A program made the position numbers and the translations under genes. A model generated the notes under the pieces. It saw nothing but the letters and a program-made list of their open reading frames with translations. It was not told the origin of the DNA and made no database searches. From positions 56,002,561 through 56,066,560 of the forward strand of contig CM054156.1 of assembly GCA_028751875.1 (NCBI GenBank): 64,000 bases of DNA. Reading direction: 5' to 3'. Shown here piece after piece: positions 22,109 through 32,085 of this stretch. The DNA comes from Rapana venosa. Taxonomy: Eukaryota > Mollusca > Gastropoda > Neogastropoda > Muricidae. Within the stretch, counting starts at the first letter, position 1. Each line of letters starts with the position of its first letter.

Positions 22109-22153
<45 letters not shown>

Positions 22154-22160
22154 TTCGGGG
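21899..22160 (+). repeat. T/G-rich tract with a ~42-base G homopolymer
   Basis: GT microsatellite from about 21,864, then T and G only, ending in an uninterrupted G run at about 22,109-22,150. Lies inside the modular repeat. Confidence 0.9.
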
Positions 22161-22661
22161 GGTATGTTTTTGTCTTTTGCTCGTCGGGGGTTGTTTGTTT
22201 ATTTGTATTTTTGGGTTTGTTTTTTCTTCTTCTCTCTTTTTCTTTAAAAAAAGTTTTTTCCTTTGCTTCTTCTGCTTGAAAGTATGAGTACTGAGTGCAT
22301 TTTAAATGTGACCCCCAGGGGCGGGGACTGGAAAGTAAAAAAGAAACATGAATACTTATTCATTATCCTGGAAAAAAATATTTGTTTCTATTACTTACAA
22401 TGTGTAGATGTTCTTTTTATGACTTTATTGGCTTTTTTTTCCCCCCCTTTATTAGTGAGTGTAATGGGTATTGCACTTTTTATTACCAGACATTCAATTT
22501 GCAGGAGCAAATTAAAAAGTGTTTGTGTTGATCGTGGGCTATGTTAGTATTACATATTTAGTATTATCCCCCGAAACACCCCCCCCCCCAAACCCCACAC
22601 CCCCCACAAAACACGCTCAAACAAACACCAAACACACAACACACACAGACACAACAAAACA

Positions 22662-22703
<42 letters not shown>

Positions 22704-22930
22704 TCACTCACACCCACCACCCACCATATTCTCTCCCTCAACGACTGTGTAGTTTTAATTTCTTCTTGGTTTTTTTCTTGTTTTTATTGTGTGGATGTAT
22801 GGGTATTAAAATTTATTTTTAAACATGACATATAATTTGAAACGAGTATAATCTAAAATGAGTGTTGATGGGATGGCAAAACTGTTTTTAGGATTATAAT
22901 TGGATATTATCTCTGAAATACACACACACA

Positions 22931-22965
<35 letters not shown>

Positions 22966-23169
22966 TTTACCTTTTATCGTCCTGCTTTTAGTCCATAGTA
23001 TATCCTGATGAAGGATTCATATTTTTATATTTTCAATACTTTATTGGACTTGCCTCTGTACTTAAGTTTTAATGAGTGCCCTATTTCAATATCTTATAAT
23101 TATTTTAACCAAGTATGTGTACCATTTGACAAAGTGTAGATGTTTTATCTTTATGACTTATTAAGTTTG

Positions 23170-23430
23170 GTTGGGGTTATTTTTTCTTGGCTTTGTTGTT
23201 GTTGTTGTTCTTCTTGTTGTTGTTTGTCTGTTTTTCTCTGTTTTATCACTTTGTTTGGTTTGGTTTTTTCTTCTCTTTTGTTTGTTTGTTTGTTTTGGTT
23301 TACGGTTTTTTTGGGGGTGGGGGGAGGGGTGGGTATTTTTAGGGTTTTTTTTTTTAATTGCTTTCTTTGGGGGGGGGTTTTGTTGGGGGGGGGGGGGAGG
23401 GGTTGTTGGGGGAGCTTTTTGAAAAGGTTA
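23170..23430 (+). repeat. T/G-only tract, first copy
   Basis: TTGTTGTT, TTTGTTTG and G-run sequence between modules T and C. A similar tract occupies 23,690-23,940 in the next repeat unit. Phe/Val/Gly-rich frames are artefacts. Confidence 0.8.
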
Positions 23431-23689
23431 TTTCCCCTTGTTTTTATTGTGAGACTGTAAATATTGGGTATTATTATTAAGATGTATCCCTAACGGCGGG
23501 ACGGAAATGTAAAAAAGCACATGTGAGCTTATTCATTATCCTCGAAATAAAAGAATTTGTCATTGCATTGTTTATTGTCATGTTTATTGTCTCCTCTCTC
23601 TCTCTCTCTCAATAACCTTATTGTATATTAACAAGTATATGTACCATTTGACAAGTGTGGATGTTTATCTTTATGACTTATTAAGTTTT

Positions 23690-23940
23690 TGGGTTTTTAT
23701 TTTTTTCTTGGTTTTTTGTTGTTCCTTGTTTTTGTTGTTTGTTTTTCCCCTTTTTTTCTTTTTCTTCTTTTGTTGATTTTGGGTTTTCTTTCTCCTTGTT
23801 TGTTTTGGTTGGGGGGTTTTTGGGGTGGGGTTTTTTTAGGTTGTTTGTTTGGTTTTTTGTTGTTGTTTTTTGTTTGTTTTTGTTTGTTTGTTGTTGTTGG
23901 GGGGTTTTTTTGGGGGGGGGTTCTGTTTTGAAAAGGTTTT
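23690..23940 (+). repeat. T/G-only tract, second copy
   Basis: Equivalent in position and composition to 23,170-23,430, ending in GAAAAGGTTTTTCCCCTTGT like the first copy (about 23,420). Confidence 0.8.
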
Positions 23941-24074
23941 TCCCCTTGTTTCTATTGTGAGAGTGTATAAGTTTTTTGGTTATTATTAAGATGTATCCCT
24001 TACGGCGTGGGATTCTGATTAAAAAACTCATGAGTGCTTATTCATTATCTCGAAATAAAAGAATTTGCATTGTC

Positions 24075-24213
24075 ATTTCATTCTCTCTCTCTCCCCCTCT
24101 CTCTCTCTCTCTCTCTCCCTCTCTTCCTCTTTCCTCTCCCTCTCTCTCTTGCCTCTCTCTGTGCGGCGGTCTGTGTGGTGCGTGCGTGCGCACGTGTGCG
24201 TGGGTGCTGCCTG

Positions 24214-24247
<34 letters not shown>

Positions 24248-24275
24248 TTGTTGTGTGTGTGTGTGTGTGTAAAAT
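24075..24275. repeat. CT then GT microsatellites
   Basis: (CT)n at about 24,082-24,150 and (GT)n at about 24,215-24,270. Confidence 0.88.
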
Positions 24276-24530
24276 CTTTAAAAATCGGGCGATGACCAAG
24301 GACCCGGGGTGGGGTTTATTTAGCACCCAGTGTGCAGGAACAAAGACACATAGCGGCAGTTCACAGCTTAAAATGGTCATCCCGGCTCGGGTGATGGCTC
24401 TGTAAGGCCCCTCCCCCACCCCTGTTCCAGTATCCGTGCGAAGAACTGCGTTGTAAAGTCAGAAGATGCTTCTTCACTGCCATACTTCTTTAACTGCGAT
24501 TAAAAGAAGAAACCAAAAAAATCATGACAC
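24276..24530. other. Unassigned sequence
   Basis: About 250 bases of higher-complexity DNA with no recognised element or gene. Confidence 0.5.
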
Positions 24531-24790
24531 ACACTCTCTCTCTCTCTTTCTCTGTAATGGTCACATTAGAGAAGAGAAATACACATCTCTCTCTGTCTCT
24601 CCCTGTCTGTCTGTCCCTCTCTCACGCGCGCACACACAACCACACCTACCTGTACACACATCCTCACACACGAAAAAAACCCCACCCACCACCAATGCAA
24701 ACGCACATTACACCCCCCTCCTCCCCTCACAAACCCCTCATCCTCCACTCCCCATTATCTCAACACCAAAGCACGCACACACACAATATA
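24531..24790. repeat. CT and CA-rich simple sequence
   Basis: CT/TGTC runs at 24,531-24,625, then A/C-rich sequence to about 24,790. Confidence 0.75.
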
Positions 24791-24875
24791 ATATATAATA
24801 TATATATATTTAATAAAATAATATATAAAATTATATAATATTTTATATATAATATTTTAAATATAATATATAGGT
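24785..24875. repeat. AT-rich repeat
   Basis: About 90 bases of A and T only, built of ATATAATATA and TATTTTATATAT words. Confidence 0.88.
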
Positions 24876-25026
24876 CTTTTTTACCAATGGCTTGCCATAC
24901 AGACCAAACAAAAACCCACCAACAAGAACAACAGCAAAAACAAAAACAAACCACAAAAAACCACCCGCCCTCAAACAACCAGCCACACTTGCTACGTCAA
25001 CGACGTTGAGAGTCTTTATCCAGTTA

Positions 25027-25072
25027 GCCTGGGTGGTGGTGGTGGTGGAGGTGGTGGTGGTGGTGGTAACAA
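25027..25072 (+). repeat. GGT trinucleotide repeat
   Basis: (GGT)n with one GGA, about 40 bases. Confidence 0.85.
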
Positions 25073-25149
25073 TGTGGACAAGAACTCTAGAGGCAGTTAG
25101 TCTGAAGATGGAATAAGGTTTCGGCGCGGCGGCGACCTACTAGGCTGTT

Positions 25150-25205
25150 CCACGGATCTCCCCCCCCCCCCCTCCCCGCCACCCCCCCCCCCCCCCCTTC
25201 CCCTC
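25150..25205. repeat. Poly-C tract
   Basis: C runs with rare T/G just before the SINE head. Confidence 0.85.
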
Positions 25206-25220
25206 CTAACACCCTTCTCT

Positions 25221-25655
25221 GGTGGATCGGTGGTCTAGAGGTAACGCGTCTGTCTAGAAAGCGAAAAGTCCGGGTCAGAAGTGTGCGGTGGTTCGAATCC
25301 CGTTTGGACCCGAAACTTTCCCCCATCTATTAGATCATGAGTGGTGGTTTGGGTGCTAGTCTTTGAGATGAGACGATAAACCGAGGTCTTGTGTGTTACA
25401 CACAAAATTATTTAGCGCTCGTAAAAGAACCCACGGCAACAAGAGAGCTGTCCCTGGCAATATTCTGTAGAAAAAACCCTGCCCACTCTGATAGGGAAAA
25501 GAAATACAGTTGCAGACAGGGAAAAAAAAAAGGGTGGCGCTGCTCTTGTGGCGACGCGCTCTCCCCGGGGAGAGGAGAGCAGCCCGAATTTCATGTAGAG
25601 AAATCTGCCGTGACCTACTTAAAGTGGTGTAAATAAATAAATAAATAAATAAATG
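25221..25655 (+). mobile_element. tRNA-derived SINE, family S2, with TAAA tail
   Basis: Head: GGATCGGTGGTCTAGAGG (25,223-25,240) carries the A box, and GGTTCGAATCC (25,290-25,300) is a perfect-looking B box; the spacing is slightly long for a tRNA. Body: GAGACGATAAACCGAGGTC (about 25,370), CGTAAAAGAACCCACGGCAA (about 25,420), ATTCTGTAGAAAAAACCC, GGGTGGCGCTGC and GCGACGCGCTCTCCCCGGGG (about 25,551), then CAGCCCGAATTTCATG. Tail: (TAAA)n at 25,631-25,654. About 430 bases, so apparently full length. I recognise the body as a type widespread in mollusc genomes. Transcription would be by RNA polymerase III from the internal boxes. No flanking target-site duplication was identified. Confidence 0.88.
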
Positions 25656-25825
25656 CCCCCCTCGACTCCCCCTACCCCCTCCACCCCTTTCCTGCCCCCA
25701 TGACCTAGTGCAAAGACGCCTCTCACTCACCACTCAGCCACCACCACCACCAGCACACAGTCATTAAGGCTTTCCCACAGAAATCCCTCCACTGTTAAAA
25801 CCACTACCAGGTGTGATAAACGTCA
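25656..25825. other. Unassigned C-rich sequence
   Basis: C-rich with a short CCA repeat near 25,739-25,752; nothing else. Confidence 0.5.
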
Positions 25826-25829
25826 GGAA

Positions 25830-26000
25830 AGCACACACACACACACCCCACCACACACACAAAACACACACACACACACACAACCAAGAGAGATGGGGGG
25901 GGAAGATAAGCTAGAGAATATGAAGAGTGAAGGGACAGAGGAAGAGAAGAGACAGAGAGAAGAGACAGAGAGAGAGAGAGACAAGAAGACAATAGAGAGA
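25830..26000. repeat. CA then GA simple repeats
   Basis: CA runs at about 25,830-25,883 and GA-rich sequence at about 25,936-25,985. Confidence 0.85.
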
Positions 26001-26360
26001 AAGTGTACAGGCTGGGAAAAGAAAAAAAGAACAACCAAGATCCATGGAAGGGACTGTTTTAAGTCAAGATACTTCTCAATGCGATAAAAAACAAACAAAA
26101 CAACGGCGTAGGGGACCCAAAAAAAACCCCCAGCAGGTAAACCCAAAAGCAGGGAAAAAGACCAAAACCCCAAAAAGAAAGGAAAAAAAAGAGAGAAGGA
26201 AAAAAGAAAAACCCAAAGGAAAGACAAGTGGGACATTTTCTTTCATCGTTTTTCTCCAGGTTTTCCCCCCTTTTCTTTTACTTTCTACTTCAACCTAACA
26301 CACCAAAACGCTACTAAAATTTTCGGAGAAAAAAAACCCATCTGCATGAAACAAAGAAAA
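26001..26360. other. Unassigned A-rich sequence
   Basis: A-rich with many homopolymers; no recognised element. Confidence 0.45.
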
Positions 26361-26367
26361 GAATAAA

Positions 26368-26481
26368 TATCACCCCCCCCCCCCCCCCCGCCCCCCCCAA
26401 AAAAAAAAAAAATAAAAGAAAAAAAACCCTCAAAAAAACCAAATGGAAACAACAAAAACAAAAAGGGGCGCTAAAAACCCC

Positions 26482-26512
<31 letters not shown>

Positions 26513-26771
26513 ACCCCCAAAAAAAAAAACCAATACACAAAGAAACAAAAAAAATTTTTTAAAAAAACACCAACCAAACAAAAAAGCCCACACACACCAC
26601 CCCCCCCCCAAAAAAAACTTAAAAAAACCGAAATAAAAAAAACAAAAAAAACCCAAAAACAGAAAACAAAAAACAAACCCCCCTCCCCCCCCACCCCAGA
26701 AAATCCCCAAAATGACCAATGCTGGAAGAGAAAAAAAAATAAAACGGAACCCCCAAATCAACCTTCCCAAC

Positions 26772-26802
<31 letters not shown>

Positions 26803-26805
26803 AAT
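26368..26805. repeat. Alternating poly-C and poly-A homopolymers
   Basis: C runs of up to about 28 (around 26,475-26,502 and 26,770-26,792) alternate with A runs of 8-13. Almost no G or T. Sequence accuracy is doubtful. Confidence 0.8.
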
Positions 26806-26819
26806 ATAAAATATATACC

Positions 26820-26828
26820 AGAGAGAAA

Positions 26829-26864
<36 letters not shown>

Positions 26865-26890
26865 AGAGGGGAGAAAGAGAGAGAGGGCAA
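26820..26890. repeat. GA microsatellite
   Basis: (GA)n with a few interruptions. Confidence 0.9.
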
Positions 26891-26989
26891 CCAAATACAA
26901 ATTTAAATTTTTCCCCCAAAATTTTGGGGTTTTCGCTTCCTCATGGGGGGTTTTAGGGCAATACCCATTTCAATCCAGTCCGCAGGTTA

Positions 26990-27062
26990 TATATTTTAAA
27001 AATTTATTTAATATATATATATAATATATAAATATATTATAAAATATATAATAATATATATA
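26990..27062. repeat. AT-rich repeat
   Basis: ATATAT/TAATATA words only. Confidence 0.85.
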
Positions 27063-27290
27063 GTGTTTTTGTGTGAGGGGTGTGTGGTTTGATTTAGTTT
27101 ACGTCTCTTCAAAAAATTTAGATTAGACGGATTTGTGGTTTTGTGTGGTGTGTGTTTTTGTGTGTGTGGGGTTTTGTGTGAGGGGTGTGTTTTAAAACTG
27201 TTTTTTAAGACTCAACCCAAACTCTGACCTTCTCTTTTCTGTAAAAAAAACCCCAAAAAAACCTGTGATTAAAACCCCCACTCAGAACTA
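27063..27290. other. Unassigned GT-rich sequence
   Basis: GT/TTTTGTGTG words to about 27,190, then mixed; no element recognised. Confidence 0.5.
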
Positions 27291-27294
27291 ACAT

Positions 27295-27420
27295 TACACA
27301 GAGACACAGAGAGAGAGACAGACAGAAAGACAGAGAGAGAGACAGACAGAGGGGAGAAAAGAGAGAGAAGAGAGAACAGACAGACAGACAGACAAAACAG
27401 ACAGACAGACAGACAAGAAA

Positions 27421-27472
<52 letters not shown>

Positions 27473-27485
27473 AGACAGACAAAAG
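27295..27485. repeat. GACA/GA microsatellite
   Basis: (GACA)n and (GA)n blocks, with an uninterrupted GA run at about 27,425-27,470. Confidence 0.9.
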
Positions 27486-27610
27486 ACGAACATGTGTCAA
27501 TACCCTGAAACTATGTTACCACGCTAATCTATCCTCCCAGCTATGCTGCAGTCATCTCGGCGCGTTGTGACATTGGCATCCAGCAACACAATTGGTCGCG
27601 GGTCAGAAAA

Positions 27611-27615
<5 letters not shown>

Positions 27616-27646
<31 letters not shown>
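27616..27646. repeat. Poly-C homopolymer
   Basis: About 29 consecutive C. Confidence 0.9.
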
Positions 27647-27719
27647 TGTTTATATTTATTCAGTTTAGGGGTTGTTTGAATAAATACACCTAAAACCCGG
27701 GGGCCTCGCTGTCCCCAGG

Positions 27720-28300
27720 TCTCCCCTCTTGTCCTCCCCCCCCTCTCTCTCTCTCTTCTCTCTGTTCTCTCTCTCTCTTGTTGGAATCTCATCGTCTCGG
27801 CTCTCTGTTCTGCCCCCCCCACCTCTCTCTCTCTCTCTCTCGTCTCCCCCTCTCTCCTCCCCCCCCCGCACCACCTTTCCTTCTTTCCTTTCCTCTTGTT
27901 AAAATCCAATTTCCCCTCTCTCTCACCTCCCCCCCGCCCCCAACGGTCCTTTAAACAACCACCCACTGTTTCCTTCCTTGTTCCCCCTTCTTCCTCGAGT
28001 AAAATAATAAATTATAAAAAAAACAAATCCTTCTCACTCCCCCCTCCCCCCCCTACAACCAATGGGTTCTCTCTCTCTCTCCCCTCCTCCTATTTTTCAT
28101 CATCTCTCCCCTCTCTTCTTCTCTCTCTGATTGTTTCATATCGATTTTCTTTTTAGAAAAAAAATATATACTTGTCCTGACGGTTTTTCTGATTTTTTTT
28201 TTTTTTGCATCGTTTTTCTCGCCTCTTTTTTTTTCTTCTTCTTTTTTATTTTTTTTTTCTTTTTTTCTTTTCTTTTCATTTCTTTTTTTATTTTAAATAA
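27720..28300. repeat. CT-rich then T-rich low-complexity tract
   Basis: CT microsatellite fragments at 27,740-27,860 and 28,068-28,130; 28,190-28,290 is mostly T. No gene. Confidence 0.8.
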
Positions 28301-28585
28301 ACACGACTTATAGTTGGATATATGTGCTTTATATATATATATATATATTAAAAAAATTTGGATGACAATGACCTCATAAGGACTGGAAAGAGCTTGGGGA
28401 TAAAGACAAGTTTGGGCGTTATACTTTCAGACGGTACTTGTGTATGTGTAAGTGCGTGCGCGTGCATACGTTTACACACACACACACACATACACACACA
28501 TCTATATTTGTGAGTGTGATGTGTGTGGTTTGTGTGTGCACCTGTGTGTGCATGCGCACGAGTCCACGTGTATTCTTTTAAAAAA
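28301..28585. other. Mixed sequence with AT and GT runs
   Basis: Short AT alternation at 28,330-28,350 and GT/CA alternation at 28,438-28,540; no gene. Confidence 0.6.
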
Positions 28586-28589
28586 AATT

Positions 28590-28860
28590 ATTATTCTTTT
28601 CTTTCGAGGATAATGGAAAAAGCACTCATATACTAATGTGCACTAATACGCAGCTTGGTAAATTTTGTCATCCGTTCCCACCGGCACACAATGGCCTACT
28701 CTTCCGAAAAGCCGAACGGGTTTTAACGTGTGCGCAGATGTTGCGTGCTTTTTGCACACGTTTAAGTCCCACCGAAGGACTTTTGTGGAGGATCACACAC
28801 TATGTGAACTTTCCAAGGAAAAAACCCTGGACGGGATCAACCCGGGTCAGCAGATCACGA
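28590..28860 (-). repeat. Dispersed repeat family A, copy 4 (longest)
   Basis: Begins TTTCGAGGATAATGGAAAAA (about 28,602), then GCACTCAT, GGTAAATTTTGTCATCCGTT, CCCACCGGCACACAATGGCC (about 28,678), TACTCTTCCGAAAAGCCGAA, CGGGTTTTAACGTGTGCGCA, TTTTTGCACACGTTTAAGTC and CCACCGAAGGACTTTTGTGG (about 28,770). It extends further than other copies to AAGGAAAAAACCCTGGACGG. An 88-codon open frame across it is a shadow of the repeat: its peptide recurs at other family A copies. Confidence 0.82.
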
Positions 28861-28929
28861 GCGCTCAGTGCACCCGTTTGTATAAGGTTCTTCTTAATTT
28901 AAAAAGACTTTTCACATTACGTATAATTA

Positions 28930-29040
28930 GAAAAAAAATAAAGTGTATAAGTGTGTGTGCGTGCGTGTTGAGGTGTGGTGGTGCGCGCGCGCGCGTGCAT
29001 GCGGTATGTGCACATGCGCATGTGCGTACATGTCCACGTT
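28930..29040 (+). repeat. GT/CG alternating tract
   Basis: GTGTGCGTGCG and GCGCGCGCGC alternation with Z-DNA-prone purine-pyrimidine steps. Confidence 0.75.
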
Positions 29041-29167
29041 TCTGTTAGCCATTAGATTTCTGTACTCGCATGCACAAGCTGGGTAACTGTAAACGTTTGA
29101 GCGCTTTGATTTGTTGCTTTACAAGATTCAGCGCTATATAAATTCCATACACTATTATTATTATAAC
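29041..29167 (+). mobile_element. LINE 3' tail fragment, same end as the 12.5 kb LINE
   Basis: GAGCGCTTTGATTTG, ACAAGATTCAGCGCTATATA and AATTCCAT then a TTA-rich end (29,098-29,166) match the 3' end at 12,440-12,512 block for block. No RT sequence precedes it, so it is a severely 5'-truncated insertion or a SINE using the same LINE tail. Confidence 0.78.
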
Positions 29168-29262
29168 ATGGAGAAATATAACACAGCCGGCCAGTCAAAC
29201 ACACAATGCCTCTTCCCTCCATTCCAAGGTTGACAGACACACCAAGAACGATATTATCAAAA

Positions 29263-29301
29263 TCCGCCCCCCCCCCCCCCCCCCCCCCACCTTGGATACA
29301 C

Positions 29302-29341
<40 letters not shown>

Positions 29342-29363
29342 ACACACAAAACACACACACACA
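29263..29363. repeat. Poly-C and CA microsatellite
   Basis: About 25 C at 29,265-29,289, then (CA)n at 29,300-29,363. Confidence 0.9.
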
Positions 29364-29499
29364 CCAGGATTGGTCGATGGTGGGGAGTGATGGGTGGGAA
29401 GGAGAGGAGAAATCAAACTTGCAAAGCGTGTCTTACGTCATGTAATTATCCTTTCACTGCAGTATAAGGGACTTTTGTGTTACTAGCCTGTAACACGAT

Positions 29500-29640
29500 A
29501 ATGTGGTGTTTTTGTGTTGTGTGTGTGTGTGTTTTGTGTGGTGTGTGGTGTTGTGTGTTGTGTGCGCGCGCGTGTCGTGCGAGTATGAGTGTGTGAGTGC
29601 GTGGTGCGCGCGCGCGCGCGCGTGTGTGTGTGTGATGTTT
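29500..29640 (+). repeat. GT/CG alternating tract
   Basis: GTGTGTG and CGCGCGCG alternation, strongest at 29,562-29,633. Confidence 0.85.
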
Positions 29641-29759
29641 CATCACACTGTTACTTGCAAAATGCTAACAATCAACATCTGCTAGAGGAGTGTATTAAAG
29701 GTTTTAGTGTTGTCACACATAAAGAAAATAATATTATAACGATGACGACCACAAAAATA

Positions 29760-29842
29760 GTAAAGATGATGATGTTGATGCTGCTACTGCTGATGCTGAT
29801 GCTGATGATGGTGGTGGTGATGATGATGATAATGAGAAATTT
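29760..29842 (+). repeat. GAT/GCT trinucleotide repeat
   Basis: About 80 bases of GATGATG, GCTGATG and GGTGGTG triplets. Confidence 0.85.
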
Positions 29843-29849
29843 CACACAC

Positions 29850-29935
29850 ACACAAAACAAACACACACACACCCCACACACACACACACCAAAACACACA
29901 ACAACACCACACACACAAAACACAACTCTCCCCAA
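29850..29935. repeat. CA microsatellite, imperfect
   Basis: ACACAC with AAAC and CCCC interruptions. Confidence 0.85.
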
Positions 29936-29990
29936 AAGCCATTCGGACGAGACTATAAACCGAGGCCCCAAGTGCGAACGCACGCCGATC

Positions 29991-30021
<31 letters not shown>
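29936..30021 (+). mobile_element. SINE core fragment with TAA tail
   Basis: GCCATTCGGACGAGACTATA and AACCGAGGCCCC (29,938-29,970) correspond to the GATGAGACGATAAACCGAGG core of the SINE at 25,221. It is followed directly by (TAA)n at 29,991-30,021. Only about 55 bases of the core survive and no tRNA head is present. Confidence 0.68.
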
Positions 30022-30023
<2 letters not shown>

Positions 30024-30034
30024 TTGGAATTTAT

Positions 30035-30230
30035 ATCTTGCGCATACGTTAACTCCTGTTCAGCTTTTCGAAAGAGTAGGTCATTGTGTGCCTGTGGGAA
30101 CAGACGACAAAATTTACAAAACCGCATACACACGAGGAATGGATGTAAAAAAAAAAGAAAAAAAAAGCAGTTGAGTGCTTTTTCCATTATCCTCGATATA
30201 AAAGAATAAATAAATAAAAAAAAATAAACA
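30035..30230 (+). repeat. Dispersed repeat family A, copy 5 (clean 3' end)
   Basis: GCATACGTTAACTCCTGTTC, AGCTTTTCGAAAGAGTAGG, CATTGTGTGCCTGTGGGAAC (about 30,081), GACAAAATTTACAAAACCGC, ATACACACGAGGAATGGATG, GAGTGCTTTTTCCATTATCC and TCGATATAAAAGAATAAATA then an A-rich end. The A-rich tail fixes the orientation of the family. Confidence 0.82.
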
Positions 30231-32085
30231 AAACACATTTACAACACAACACCAAAAACACACACTTAAACATACACAAAACACTAAAACCCACAACACA
30301 CACACTAAAACACACAAAAACCAAAACTTACCCCCCCCCCCCCCCCCCAAAAACCACACCGCCACCACCACCCTACTACTACCACCCCCACCAACCACCA
30401 CCACCACCCCACCACCACCAACCCCACCACCACCACAACAACAACAACAACATAACAACAACACAACAAACAACTACACCAAAAAAACAAAACCCTTTAG
30501 AACGGTTGGAACAAGAACCTTTCGCTTTTCAGGCCCTGTTGGGTTTAAAACAAAACCACAGTTTAAGGGGCACCCCCTAAAAAAAAATGTCCAAAAAGTA
30601 TAGGTTTTTTTCCACAATTGGCAAACCCATATATTGCTCCCCTGTTACTATTACCTTAGCAACGCCTCCTTCTCCCCTCCGCCCCCCAAAAAAAAAACCC
30701 AAAAAAACAACACACACACCAGCAAAAACGCACGTAACACACACACGAACCACACACAACCACAACACTCATTCACACGCACAAAAAAACCCCCACTACA
30801 CACATAACCACACATACACACATAACACACACACATAAACACACAACACCACACTCATGCACACACACTAAACAAAAAAAAAAAACACAAAACACACACA
30901 CAAAACACACACCAACAAACCTACCCCATAAAAACACAGATACACCAAAAAACACAATATACGTACACACAACACACACAAAATCCCCACACACTTAAAA
31001 AACAAACACACAAAAAACCAACACAACTAAAAAACCACACACACTACAACACACACACACATGAAACACACCACTACCCTCTCTCCCCCCTCACTCACAC
31101 CACAACAAAACAAACACTCTCTCTCTCTCTCACACAAAACACACACCACACACACACACACGCACGCACGCCAGCACGCAGCACACACACACAAAAACAC
31201 CCCCTCTCTCTCTCTCTCTCTCTCCACCCAAAACACACACAAAAACACACACACAAACACTATCCCACCCCCCCACCTCACTCACACACACAGCACTCAC
31301 ACACATCTCTCCCCACCTAAAAAAAAAACACACACAAAACACACAAACTCCTCGAAACACACACACACACACACACAAAAAAACCACACACACAAAAAAC
31401 CCCCCACTATCCTCTCCACAACAAAAAAAAAAAAAAAAGGAAAAAACCCGCGCGCCCACACACACACACAACTCTTTCTCTCTGTCTCTCTCCTTCAAAA
31501 CAACACAAACACCACCCACACCACTAAACACACACACCACACAACACAAAACACACACACACCTCTCTCCCACCTCACTCACACACAAACACCCCCCTCT
31601 CTCCTCCCCACACCACAAACACACACACATTTTCCCACCTCCCTTCAAAAACCTCCCCTCTCTCCTCTCACACAAAAAACAAAAAAACACTTTCTCTCTC
31701 TCCTCTCTCTCTCTCTCTCCACACACACACAAAACAAACACCCACACCCCCCCTCTCTCACCTCTCTCCCCTCTTCACCCCCAAAAAACAACCACACCCA
31801 CTCACAAAAACCCCCAACCCCTCTCTCTCTCTCTCTCCCCTCTCCCCCTTCCTCAACACACACACACACACCCCACCACAACACACACACACTCACAACA
31901 CACACACACACACCAACACACAAAATCTCACACAAACACTCCTCCTCTCTCTCTCTCTCCTCTCCTCTCATCTCCTCTCCACAAAAACAACAACACACAC
32001 CACAAAAAACACAAAAAACACACAAAACCAAAACACACAAAAAAAAAAAAAAACACACACACACACGAACAAACCCCACCTTCGG
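30231..32085. repeat. C/A (later C/T/A) tract almost devoid of G
   Basis: About 1.85 kb in which the plus strand is nearly all A and C, with CT-rich blocks from about 31,080. G is very rare except near 30,490-30,640. It includes a C homopolymer at about 30,330-30,348, CCA triplets at 30,355-30,435 and many CA runs. A 395-codon open frame spans 31,061-32,248 on plus, with long frames on minus, only because stop codons need G/T-rich words. Not a gene. Confidence 0.8.

Larger units (their letters stand above)
20460..24070. repeat. Complex modular repeat: unique modules spaced by CA/CT runs
   Basis: Three modules recur. Module E (GATGGTGATCGTG...GAGAATTATATATTTAG, then ATTATCTCTGAAACACACAC) lies near 20,610, 20,891, 21,230, 22,545 (variant) and 22,890 (variant), each followed by CA and usually CT runs. 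Module T (GTGTACCATTTGACAAGTGT then GATGTTTATCTTTATGACTT) lies near 21,660, 23,113 and 23,638, with shorter versions at 20,468 and 22,396. Module C (GATGTATCCCTAACGGCG...TTATTCATTATCCTCGAAAT) lies near 22,280, 23,478 and 23,990. Order and spacing repeat, for example T then C at 23,113/23,478 and 23,638/23,990. No coding potential. Confidence 0.82.

Noticed and set aside
25221..25310. Possible tRNA gene with A and B boxes
   Set aside because: Spacing between boxes is too long for a clean cloverleaf and the sequence continues into a SINE body with a TAAA tail.
28636..29048. Two overlapping frames with FCHPFPPAHNGLLFRK-like peptides that recur elsewhere
   Set aside because: The peptide recurs because DNA repeat family A recurs (also at 30 and 49.9 kb); copies are on both strands and not in a conserved frame.
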